A stretch of 64,000 nucleotides of DNA from an uncultured Sphingomonadaceae bacterium (GTDB taxonomy: Bacteria > Pseudomonadota > Alphaproteobacteria > Sphingomonadales > Sphingomonadaceae): NCBI GenBank assembly GCA_947497455.1, contig CANMGU010000002.1, forward strand, positions 74,501-138,500. Direction: 5' to 3'. A program made the position numbers and the translations under genes. The notes under the pieces were generated by a model. The model searched no databases. It saw only the letters and a program-made list of their open reading frames with translations, and had not been told where the DNA came from. This document shows, piece by piece, positions 43,887-51,845 of the stretch (its first letter is position 1; every line of letters begins with the position of its first letter).

Positions 43887-44854
43887 CGATCATAAGGTTC
43901 AGCGTTTCCTGGGCCATCCTTATGTGGATATGCAGTATGGCTGCCAGCGCCCATGAAATCCGGCCCGCTGCTTTAGAATTGACCGAGCAATCCGGCGGCA
44001 CCATCGCAGTCGTCTGGAAACAGCCAATCCTGTCTGGTCGCAAGCTAAAGTTGCGACCCATCTTGCCCGATCAATGCCCGGAACCGGAGACGGTACATCA
44101 GGTTGTGTCGGGCGATGCGATTGTAGAAAGCTGGCAGATACCGTGTCGTCTGAATGAAGGCCGTATATCCATCGCAGGGCTGGACCGCACGCTCACCGAT
44201 GTTTTTGTCCGCTTGCGCACGAAAGAGGGCATAGAAAGCACCTATGTCTTGCGCCCCGCCAGCGCTTCTTTTGCGCTCGGCGATCCCGCTGGCTCCCCGA
44301 CCGGCGCTTATCTGCGCATCGGAGCAGAGCATATGCTGTTCGGATGGGATCATTTGCTGTTCGTGCTCGGCCTGTTGCTGCTCACTGCCCCGCGTCAGCT
44401 TTTATGGGTTATCACCGCCTTTACCCTTGGTCACAGCATCACTCTCGCCATTACCGCCCTGGGTTTGTTTACGCTGCCTAGCGAACCGGTCGAATTGCTG
44501 ATCGCTGTGTCGATATTCTTCCTTGCCATCGAGGTGGTGCGCAAATGGGCAGGAATGACAAGCATCACAATCCGCAGACCGTGGTTGATCGCACTCGGAT
44601 TCGGATTGCTCCACGGGCTTGGCTTTGCCGGCGCGCTGGCGGATATTGGCCTACCCAAGGGCGAAGAAATATGGGCCTTGCTGTTGTTCAATCTTGGCGT
44701 TGAAGTCGGACAGATTATGTTTGTTTGCCTAGCTCTCGCTGTCTTGTGGTTGGCGGGCAAAATATCGCTGAACAAGCGCAAATGGATCGAGGCCCCGGCT
44801 CTCTATCTGGTCGGTGGATTGGGCGCATTCTACACGCTCAGCCGAATATTCTAG
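43883..44854 (+). CDS. HupE/UreJ-family membrane protein with periplasmic N-terminal domain
   Basis: Protein of 323 residues. A signal peptide is cleaved at ASA-HE, followed by a roughly 120-residue periplasmic beta domain starting HEIRPAALEL, then six to seven TM helices carrying the HupE/UreJ signature: GAEHMLFGWDHLLFVLGLLL, TLGHSITLA and GLLHGLGFAG, with several in-membrane histidines and an aspartate. HupE/UreJ members are nickel/cobalt permeases or metallochaperone-like proteins, but no hydrogenase or urease is present here. A metal-delivery role for the DUF3604 protein or a different transport role are both possible. Overlaps the isomerase gene by four bases. Confidence 0.9.
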   Translation: MTIIRFSVSWAILMWICSMAASAHEIRPAALELTEQSGGTIAVVWKQPILSGRKLKLRPILPDQCPEPETVHQVVSGDAIVESWQIPCRLNEGRISIAGLDRTLTDVFVRLRTKEGIESTYVLRPASASFALGDPAGSPTGAYLRIGAEHMLFGWDHLLFVLGLLLLTAPRQLLWVITAFTLGHSITLAITALGLFTLPSEPVELLIAVSIFFLAIEVVRKWAGMTSITIRRPWLIALGFGLLHGLGFAGALADIGLPKGEEIWALLLFNLGVEVGQIMFVCLALAVLWLAGKISLNKRKWIEAPALYLVGGLGAFYTLSRIF

Positions 44855-44945
44855 CGTTGATCGCCGCATACAACACAAATATGCACCTTGGCGTGAAACA
44901 CCTTCACCGCTAAGGAGGCGGCATCACATCAAATAAGGACATTAC

Positions 44946-45632
44946 ATGCCTCAGCTCATTCTTCTTCGTCACGGCCAGTCGCAATGGAATCTGGAAAACC
45001 GCTTTACCGGGTGGTGGGATGTCGATGTCACCGAAAAGGGGATCGAAGAAGCCAAGGAAGCCGGACGCATGATGAAGGAAAAGGGTATTGAGTCAGACCT
45101 TTGCTTCACGAGCTTACAAAGCCGTGCGATAAAGACGCTTAATCTCGCGCTGGAAGAAATGGACCGGCTTTGGTTGCCAGTCGAGAAAAACTATCGGCTG
45201 AACGAGCGCCACTATGGCGGGCTAACCGGTCTCAACAAACAGGAAACTCGCGACAAACATGGCGATGAACAGGTGCATATCTGGCGTCGCAGTTTCGATA
45301 CGCCGCCACCGCCAATGGCCGCCGACAGCGAGTATCAGATGTCATCCGATCCGCGCTATGCCGGAATTGAAGTGCCAGCGACCGAGAGTTTGAAAGACAC
45401 AATCGCCCGCGTGCTGCCTTATTGGAAAAGCCGGATCGCACCGGAACTGCAATCCGGTAAGCGTGTCCTGATCTCCGCCCATGGTAATAGCCTGCGGGCA
45501 TTGGTCAAGCATCTCTCGGGCATTTCGGACGATGAGATCACCGGACTGGAAATTCCGACGGGTCAGCCGATTATCTACGATCTTGATGCCGATCTAAAGG
45601 AACAGGAACGCTATTATCTGTCGGAGCGATGA
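44946..45632 (+). CDS. gpmA: 2,3-bisphosphoglycerate-dependent phosphoglycerate mutase
   Basis: Interconverts 3- and 2-phosphoglycerate in glycolysis and gluconeogenesis. 228 residues. The phosphohistidine motif LLRHGQSQWN is at 5-14, followed by RFTGWWDVDVTEKG. ERHYGGLTGLNK and the second histidine in ISAHGNSLRALVKH complete the dPGM active site. Cytoplasmic. Start at 44946 follows AAGGACATT. It stands alone, convergent with the diguanylate cyclase. Confidence 0.96.
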   Translation: MPQLILLRHGQSQWNLENRFTGWWDVDVTEKGIEEAKEAGRMMKEKGIESDLCFTSLQSRAIKTLNLALEEMDRLWLPVEKNYRLNERHYGGLTGLNKQETRDKHGDEQVHIWRRSFDTPPPPMAADSEYQMSSDPRYAGIEVPATESLKDTIARVLPYWKSRIAPELQSGKRVLISAHGNSLRALVKHLSGISDDEITGLEIPTGQPIIYDLDADLKEQERYYLSER

Positions 45633-45669
45633 AGATCTTATAATTCTTGGCCAGATAACTCTAGGTCAG

Positions 45670-46251
45670 TCAGTTATCATCGCCTTTTGAATTGTACATG
45701 GCCTCGTCCGCCCGGGACATCAGAGCCGAAACCGTATCTGTGGGTCCGACAAAACTATATCCAATGGCGGCTCCGAATTGCAGGGCCTGGCCCGCATGCT
45801 CCAGATTGGCTGACTTGAATCGATCCATCAATGCCAAGATCTTGTTTTCGACCTGATCGGCATCCAGATTGTCGAGCAACAACGCAAATTCATCTCCGCC
45901 AATCCGCGCCACCATGTCACAGGCCCGGATATTATCTTTCAATATCTTTCCAAGTCGCACCAGCAACAAGTCACCGGCAGCATGGCCATGACTATCGTTG
46001 ACCCTCTTGAGATCGTCCACATCGAGGAAAAGCAGAGCAGTATTATCACCATAGCGCTGACAACGCATGATCCTTTTTTCCAAACTCTCAATGAAAAAAC
46101 GGCGATTGGGCAAACCCGTCAAAACGTCATGATTGGCACGCTTCTCCATTTCAGCAAGTTCTTTGCTTAGTCGCAAATTCTCTACCTGAAGAGCTGCACA
46201 ATGATTGCATCTTTCTTTATCTTCATTTCTATTGATGACTTCGTCTAACAA
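45670..46251 (-). CDS. Small diguanylate cyclase (GGDEF domain)
   Basis: Protein of 193 residues consisting of a short coiled-coil N-terminus (about 20-38) and a GGDEF domain, with no transmembrane or known sensory domain. The catalytic GGDEF is at 118-122 and the inhibitory I-site R109-x-x-D112 lies five residues before it, so product inhibition should operate. NHDVLTGLPNRR marks the domain start. A CNHC pair at residues 15-18 could bind metal or sense redox state. It makes c-di-GMP if it can dimerise, presumably through the coiled coil. Confidence 0.92.
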   Translation of the reverse strand: MLDEVINRNEDKERCNHCAALQVENLRLSKELAEMEKRANHDVLTGLPNRRFFIESLEKRIMRCQRYGDNTALLFLDVDDLKRVNDSHGHAAGDLLLVRLGKILKDNIRACDMVARIGGDEFALLLDNLDADQVENKILALMDRFKSANLEHAGQALQFGAAIGYSFVGPTDTVSALMSRADEAMYNSKGDDN

Positions 46252-46475
46252 TGCCCTATCCCCCGCCGCGATACTGTTATTTACCAGTATTTACGTAATA
46301 CGGCCCTGTAGTTTGCAATAGCCTTGTTAGTCAATAGTGATAGCAAAAAATGCGATCTGCAGTCCGTTATTGTAAACTACAAACACAAAAGAACGCACAT
46401 TGCCATTGCCGCATTGCGCCTACAGCATTTCATGGCTAAACGAATTTGCTTCCGCGACACTATTCAGGTGCAAGC

Positions 46476-46976
46476 ATGACCGAAGCCACTCCGCCCACTG
46501 AACCGCAAGTTGGGATAATCATGGGCAGCCAGTCCGATTGGGCAACCATGTCCCTTGCCGCCGATATTCTAGAGCAGCTTGATATCGCCCATGAGGTAAA
46601 AATTGTTTCGGCTCATCGGACACCTGATCGGCTCTATAAATATGCCAAAGGCGCTGCTGAACGGAAATTGAAAGTGATTATCGCGGGCGCTGGCGGTGCG
46701 GCGCATCTGCCCGGTATGGCCGCTGCTATGACACGCGTTCCGGTTCTCGGTGTGCCGATTCAATCGCGAACCCTGAACGGGGTCGACAGTCTGCTTTCCA
46801 TAGCTCAGATGCCTGCCGGAATTCCGGTTGGAACCTTGGCTATCGGTGACGCCGGTGCGAAAAATAGCGCACTGCTCGCCGCTGCGATCCTCGCCAACGA
46901 AGATGAAGCTTTGGCTGAGCGATTGGATGTCTGGCGCGCGTCACAAAGCGATGCCGTAGCAGAGCAACCGGAATAG
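46476..46976 (+). CDS. purE: N5-carboxyaminoimidazole ribonucleotide mutase
   Basis: Purine biosynthesis enzyme, class I PurE, 166 residues from the ATG at 46476 (an upstream TTG at 46446 is unlikely). The active-site GSQSDW and SAHRTPDRL motifs and the [16 protein letters not shown] loop are intact. Works in sequence with PurK, which follows directly. Cytoplasmic homo-octamer in characterised members. Confidence 0.97.
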   Translation: MTEATPPTEPQVGIIMGSQSDWATMSLAADILEQLDIAHEVKIVSAHRTPDRLYKYAKGAAERKLKVIIAGAGGAAHLPGMAAAMTRVPVLGVPIQSRTLNGVDSLLSIAQMPAGIPVGTLAIGDAGAKNSALLAAAILANEDEALAERLDVWRASQSDAVAEQPE

Positions 46977-46985
46977 TTGACCGCG

Positions 46986-48056
46986 ATGACTCCGCTTCCT
47001 CCCGGTTCAACCATTGGCATATTGGGTGGCGGTCAACTCGGCCGCATGTTAGCGGTCGCTGCCGCACAGCTTGGTTATCGCTGCCATATCTACGCGCCAG
47101 ATGAGGCCAGCGTTGCCGCCGATGTTGCAGCCGAATTTACCTGCGCTCAAGATGACAATGTTCAGGCGTTGGGCAAGTTTGCCGATGACTGCGATGTCAT
47201 CACATTTGAGTTTGAAAATGTCCCGGTCACGCCGCTTGCCGCGATAGCTGACCGCGCACCGCTATATCCGCCGGTAGCCGCACTTGATGTTGCACAGAAC
47301 CGGGTCACGGAAAAAACATTTGCCCGCACTCATGGCGGCACGACTGCTCCTTTTGCCGAAGTGACGGATGGTGAGTCTTTGGACAGAGCGATTAATCAAG
47401 TCGGTGCACCCGCCATTTTGAAAACCATTCGCATGGGCTATGATGGCAAAGGCCAAGCCAGAATAAAGCCAGGCGATGATCTAGCAGCCCATTGGGATTC
47501 CGTAGGGCATCAGCCGTGCGTCGCCGAAGGCTTTGTCACTTTCTCTCACGAATTTTCGGTCATCCTGGTGCGCGGACAGGATGGCGCCATCGGCTATTGG
47601 GATACGCCGCATAATATCCATGAAGACGGGATTCTGGCCCAATCGCTGGTTCCCGCGCCGGCCGAGATCATCGCACAGGAACAAGCCGCACGGGCGCTGG
47701 CAGCAAAAATGGCAGAGGCGATGGATTATATTGGCGTGCTGACCTGCGAATTCTTCGCCACCGCCAACGGCCCCGTTTTCAATGAAATGGCCCCGCGCGT
47801 GCATAATAGCGGGCACTGGACTATCGAGGGCGCGATCACCAGCCAGTTTGAAAATCACATCCGGGCTATCTGCGGACTGCCTCTCGGTGATACCGGATTG
47901 GCCGCTAGTAAAGTTGAGATGACCAATCTAATTGGTGGCAATGCAGACCAATGGCAGGCGTTGCTATCAGTCCCGACCAACCACCTCCATCTCTATGGCA
48001 AAGGCGAAAGCCGCCCGGGACGAAAAATGGGTCATGTCACGAAATTATTTTTCTGA
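46986..48056 (+). CDS. purK: N5-carboxyaminoimidazole ribonucleotide synthase
   Basis: ATP-grasp enzyme of 356 residues from the ATG at 46986 that makes N5-CAIR from AIR, bicarbonate and ATP, the substrate of PurE. Start GILGGGQLGRML; MGYDGKGQA is the ATP-grasp loop, and FNEMAPRVHNSGHW is typical of PurK. An in-frame TTG at 46977, right after the purE stop, is the alternative start. Operon with purE. Confidence 0.97.
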   Translation: MTPLPPGSTIGILGGGQLGRMLAVAAAQLGYRCHIYAPDEASVAADVAAEFTCAQDDNVQALGKFADDCDVITFEFENVPVTPLAAIADRAPLYPPVAALDVAQNRVTEKTFARTHGGTTAPFAEVTDGESLDRAINQVGAPAILKTIRMGYDGKGQARIKPGDDLAAHWDSVGHQPCVAEGFVTFSHEFSVILVRGQDGAIGYWDTPHNIHEDGILAQSLVPAPAEIIAQEQAARALAAKMAEAMDYIGVLTCEFFATANGPVFNEMAPRVHNSGHWTIEGAITSQFENHIRAICGLPLGDTGLAASKVEMTNLIGGNADQWQALLSVPTNHLHLYGKGESRPGRKMGHVTKLFF

Positions 48057-48091
48057 TTTCCACAGGATTTGATCTGAGCTAGGCGAATCCC

Positions 48092-48586
48092 ATGAACCAT
48101 CCGGAAATCATCCTGATCCTCGCACGCTCCGACAATGGGGTCATCGGTAAAGACGGCACGATGCCCTGGCACTTGCCAGCCGACTTGCGGCATTTCAAAT
48201 CGCTGACTCAAGGCAAACCGATGATCATGGGGCGCAAGACTTTTGATAGCCTGCCCGGCCTTTTACCCGGTCGCCGGCATATCGTCCTGACCCGTGATAC
48301 AGAGTGGGAAGCCGAGGGCGCGGTTGTGGTTCATGATATTCGGGATGCACTGAAAATTGCCAATGCCCCGCATATCGCCATCATCGGCGGTGCGGAAATT
48401 TACCAACTCTTTCTGCCGCAAGCTGATCGTATTGCACTCACTGAAGTGCATATGGATGTGGATGGCGACACAGTCATGGATGGCTTTGATCCTGCCGTCT
48501 GGCATGAAAGCAAACGGGAAGGCCATGATGCCGAAAATGGCAGACCGGCCTTTTCCTTTGTCACGTTGAAACGGAAACAGGCATGA
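48092..48586 (+). CDS. folA: Dihydrofolate reductase
   Basis: NADPH-dependent reduction of dihydrofolate, 164 residues. Features: DNGVIGKDGTMPWHLPADLRHFK with the catalytic acidic residue in the PADLRHF region, MGRKTFDSL, and IIGGAEIYQLFLPQAD. Thymidylate synthase is not adjacent. The stop overlaps the start of the dipeptidase gene by four bases, so translation is coupled. Cytoplasmic. Confidence 0.97.
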   Translation: MNHPEIILILARSDNGVIGKDGTMPWHLPADLRHFKSLTQGKPMIMGRKTFDSLPGLLPGRRHIVLTRDTEWEAEGAVVVHDIRDALKIANAPHIAIIGGAEIYQLFLPQADRIALTEVHMDVDGDTVMDGFDPAVWHESKREGHDAENGRPAFSFVTLKRKQA

Positions 48587-49863
48587 AAAAACTTGGCCTT
48601 GGAATGCTGCTTGTCCTGATTGTCGGTGCGGCCGCCTTTTTCATTTTTGCACCGGCCATATTTGAAAAACAAACAAACAGGGTTGTCGTAGGTTATCTGC
48701 CAGAAATGAGCCGTGATTCGAGCGCCATCGAAGCGCAAATCAACCAAACAGACAATAAGGCATTACCTCCGATACGACCAGAAGCGCAGAAATTGCATGA
48801 CAGCCTTATGATTGTTGATCTGCACGCCGATACCTTGTTGTGGAAACGCCGAATTACTGATGCGGTCGACTATGGCCATGTTGATCTCAAACGGATGCAG
48901 AAGGGCAATGTTGGCCTGCAAATCTTTTCCAGCGTCACCAAGACGCCAAAGGATCAGAATTATGACCGTAACAGTGCTGATACGGATAATATCACCCTCC
49001 TGACGATCGCGCAGTTACAGCCTATTCGGACGTGGTTTTCTTTGCTGGAGCGGCAACTTTATCATGCTCAAAAGCTCGATCAGGCAGTCATCATCTCTGA
49101 TGGCGCTCTGGTCGCAATCGGCACATCTGAACATGTCGATGGTCTGACATTGGCGCGTTCGCGGAATGAAAAAATTATTGGTGCATTATTCTCAGCCGAA
49201 GGTCTCCAAACGCTGGAAGGCAAGCGTGAAAATCTCGGAAAACTGTATGATTCTGGCATGCGTATGGCAGGCCTCGTGCATTTTTTCGATAATGAGTTGG
49301 CCGGCTCCATGCATGGTGAGGAGAAAGGTGGGCTCACCGAATTCGGCCGACAGATTGTCCGCGACATGGAAGAAAAAGGCATGATTGTGGATATTGCGCA
49401 TTCGAGTCGGGAGGCGGTTGCCGACACCCTGAAGATAGCCCGACGCCCTGTTGTTTCCAGCCATGGTGGTGTGCAGGCAGTATGCGGCGTTAATCGCAAT
49501 CTGACAGACGAAGAAATCAAGGGCGTAGCAGCCACTGGCGGGATTATCGGACTGGGTTATTGGGACGGAGCCATGTGTGACACCGATCCCAAAAGCGTCG
49601 CCAGAGCCGTCAAACATGTCCGCGATCTGGTCGGAATTGAACATGCTGCTTTGGGCAGCGACTTTGATGGCGCAGTGACAACCCGCTTCGATACCAGCGG
49701 CATTGTCCACATAACCCAGGCGTTGATGGATGCAGGCTTCACGGAAGATGAAATTCGCGCTGTAATGGGCGGGAACGCCATGCGGGTGCTCAAGCAGGGT
49801 CTTATCCCTTTCAAAGATTTACCCAAACAAGCGGTTGAACAAACCGCCGAAACTGGCCAATAG
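48583..49863 (+). CDS. Membrane dipeptidase, peptidase family M19
   Basis: Zinc dipeptidase of 426 residues anchored by an N-terminal TM helix (about 5-22), so the catalytic domain is periplasmic. Metal site: VDLHADTLLW with HxD at about 76-78, the bridging Glu in FSAEGLQTLEG, and His residues in VDIAHSSREAV and VSSHGGVQAVCG. GSDFDGAVTT near the end is also typical. Family members cleave L-D or D-containing dipeptides, including cell-wall products. Coupled to folA, followed after eight bases by ribF. Confidence 0.93.
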   Translation: MKKLGLGMLLVLIVGAAAFFIFAPAIFEKQTNRVVVGYLPEMSRDSSAIEAQINQTDNKALPPIRPEAQKLHDSLMIVDLHADTLLWKRRITDAVDYGHVDLKRMQKGNVGLQIFSSVTKTPKDQNYDRNSADTDNITLLTIAQLQPIRTWFSLLERQLYHAQKLDQAVIISDGALVAIGTSEHVDGLTLARSRNEKIIGALFSAEGLQTLEGKRENLGKLYDSGMRMAGLVHFFDNELAGSMHGEEKGGLTEFGRQIVRDMEEKGMIVDIAHSSREAVADTLKIARRPVVSSHGGVQAVCGVNRNLTDEEIKGVAATGGIIGLGYWDGAMCDTDPKSVARAVKHVRDLVGIEHAALGSDFDGAVTTRFDTSGIVHITQALMDAGFTEDEIRAVMGGNAMRVLKQGLIPFKDLPKQAVEQTAETGQ

Positions 49864-49871
49864 CCCAAATC

Positions 49872-50792
49872 ATGCGGTTGAGTGGGCAAAACAGGATTTC
49901 GGATGAACTGCGCGGTGCGATCATCGCGCTGGGCAATTTTGATGGTTTTCACAAAGGCCATCAAGTGGTTGCACAAACCGCGATCGACTGGGCCAAGGCT
50001 GAAAGCCGCCCGGCGATCATCGCGACCTTTGATCCGCATCCCGTCCGCCATTTCCAGCCCGATGCGCCGCCATTTCGACTGACCACTCTCGACCAGCGCG
50101 AACGGCTGTTCACCGCCGCCGGGGCAGACGCAATGCTGGTGTTTGAATTTGGCAGTGAATTGGCCGGAACCACCGCAGAAGATTTCGTAACCAAATTGCT
50201 CGTCGAGCGTTTTGGTGCCGCAGGCATCGTCACGGGCGAAGACTTTACCTTTGGCAAGGGCCGCGCAGGCAATGTAAGCGTGATAAAACAGCTCGGTGCG
50301 CCATTGGGCCTATCGACCAAGGCAGTAGGCCCGGTCAGCGATGCAGATGAAGTGATCTCCTCCAGCCGGATCCGCGATGCGCTCAAGGCAGGCGATTGCG
50401 AGACGGCAACCGAACTGCTCACGCGGCCTTTTGCTATTGAAGGCCCTGTCATTCACGGCGACAAAAATGGCCGCAAGCTCGGCTATCCGACAGCCAATAT
50501 CGACATTGATCACTATCTGCGGCCAAAATACGGAATCTACGCCGTCAAGGGGCGCTTACCCGATGGCCGCTTAGTCAACGGGGCTGCTAACCTTGGTATT
50601 CGGCCGACATTTGACCCGCCCAAGGAATTGCTCGAACCCTATTTCTTTGATTTTGCGGAAGACCTTTACGGCCAGATAGTCGAGGTGGAATTGCATCACT
50701 TCTTGCGCGGCGAAGCGAAGTTTGATGATCTCGATGCGCTGATGGCGCAAATGGCAATAGACTGCGACAAGGCCCGAGCCATACTCACATGA
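49872..50792 (+). CDS. ribF: Bifunctional riboflavin kinase/FMN adenylyltransferase
   Basis: Makes FMN and FAD from riboflavin. 306 residues. The N-terminal adenylyltransferase domain has ALGNFDGFHKGHQ with the nucleotidyltransferase HxGH-like motif, FDPHPVRHF, and SSSRIRDALKAG. The C-terminal kinase domain begins around residue 184 (VIHGDKNGRKLGYPTANI) and includes GAANLGIRPTF. Coupled by a 4-base overlap to the glycerophosphodiesterase gene. Confidence 0.97.
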   Translation: MRLSGQNRISDELRGAIIALGNFDGFHKGHQVVAQTAIDWAKAESRPAIIATFDPHPVRHFQPDAPPFRLTTLDQRERLFTAAGADAMLVFEFGSELAGTTAEDFVTKLLVERFGAAGIVTGEDFTFGKGRAGNVSVIKQLGAPLGLSTKAVGPVSDADEVISSSRIRDALKAGDCETATELLTRPFAIEGPVIHGDKNGRKLGYPTANIDIDHYLRPKYGIYAVKGRLPDGRLVNGAANLGIRPTFDPPKELLEPYFFDFAEDLYGQIVEVELHHFLRGEAKFDDLDALMAQMAIDCDKARAILT

Positions 50793-51772
50793 AGCGAAAA
50801 ATTCTATGGTCACTCGGGATCATCTGGATGATCTTACTGACTGTAATGTTGCTCAATTCCTCTCGTTGGGCAGCGGCGCCCGAAGGCCAGTTCAAGATGA
50901 TCGCCCATCGCGGTGTCCACCATATCTATGATCCGACGGGTGTGGGCAGGGATGACTGCACCGCCATTCGCATGCTCCCGGGACAGGAAGATCTGGAAGT
51001 TTTTGAAAATACGATTCATTCCATTCGCGCGGCGGTCAACATGCAGGCGGATATGGTGGAGGTCGACATTGCCCCGACCAAGGATGGAAAAATGGTGCTG
51101 TTCCATGACTGGACGGTCGATTGCCGGACAGAGGGCAAGGGTAACACGCGAGACCTGACATTGGCGGAACTGCAAGCGCTTGATATCGGTTATGGCTATT
51201 CGTCCGATGGCGGCCAGACATTCCCCTTACGCGGCAAAGGCATTGGCAAGATCCCGACGGTCGAACAGGCGCTGGCCTCGGAAACCTTCAAACCATTTCT
51301 GTTCAACTTCAAAAGCAAAAACCCGGACGAGGCCGATCAGCTCTTTGCAATTCTAAAAGCGGCAGGGCGCGACCCTTTGCAGGAAGGGGACGGATTTTAC
51401 GGCGGCGAAGCCCCGGTCAAGCGCATGAAGCAGCTGGTACCCGGGATCTGGGCCTGGTCCAAACCAGGCGTCAAAGCCTGTACCAAAGATTATCTGTGGA
51501 TGGGCTGGTTCGGTATCACTCCGGATAGCTGCAAGGACGGCACTTTGGTGGTCCCGCTCGACTATCAATGGGCCTTTGCCGGATGGCCGAATCGCACCAC
51601 GGCCCGGATGGAAGCGGTCGGCGCGCGCACGCTGATAATCGGTCCGATGAACGATCGCGAATCGACGCGCGGCCTGACCTATGGCAACCAGCTGGCCAAA
51701 ATCCCGGCGAGCTTTAATGGCTATGTCATGGTCGAGGATATCCGGAAGGTCGGACCAGCGCTCATTCGCTAG
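50789..51772 (+). CDS. Glycerophosphodiester phosphodiesterase family protein
   Basis: Protein of 327 residues with an N-terminal TM or signal anchor (about 6-24), so probably periplasmic. TIM-barrel GDPD motifs: MIAHRG (catalytic His), FENTIHSI, MVEVDIAPTKDGKMVLFHDW. A long insertion between HRG and the ENT motif (residues 36-70, with a potential disulfide) and a variant C-terminal half distinguish it from cytoplasmic UgpQ. It would release glycerol-3-phosphate from phospholipid headgroups or a related phosphodiester. Part of the folA-dipeptidase-ribF run. Confidence 0.9.
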   Translation: MKRKILWSLGIIWMILLTVMLLNSSRWAAAPEGQFKMIAHRGVHHIYDPTGVGRDDCTAIRMLPGQEDLEVFENTIHSIRAAVNMQADMVEVDIAPTKDGKMVLFHDWTVDCRTEGKGNTRDLTLAELQALDIGYGYSSDGGQTFPLRGKGIGKIPTVEQALASETFKPFLFNFKSKNPDEADQLFAILKAAGRDPLQEGDGFYGGEAPVKRMKQLVPGIWAWSKPGVKACTKDYLWMGWFGITPDSCKDGTLVVPLDYQWAFAGWPNRTTARMEAVGARTLIIGPMNDRESTRGLTYGNQLAKIPASFNGYVMVEDIRKVGPALIR

Positions 51773-51845
51773 TGTATCGGGGCGAACCAGCGACCGTGAA
51801 ATCCCGCTTGCGCCCGCGCGCTGCCTCGCCTAATCCCCGCCAATC

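Noticed and set aside
43883..44854. Idea that the HupE-like gene belongs to a hydrogenase or urease cluster
   Set aside because: No hydrogenase or urease structural or maturation gene is in the window. Its operon partners are a DUF3604 lipoprotein and an isomerase.
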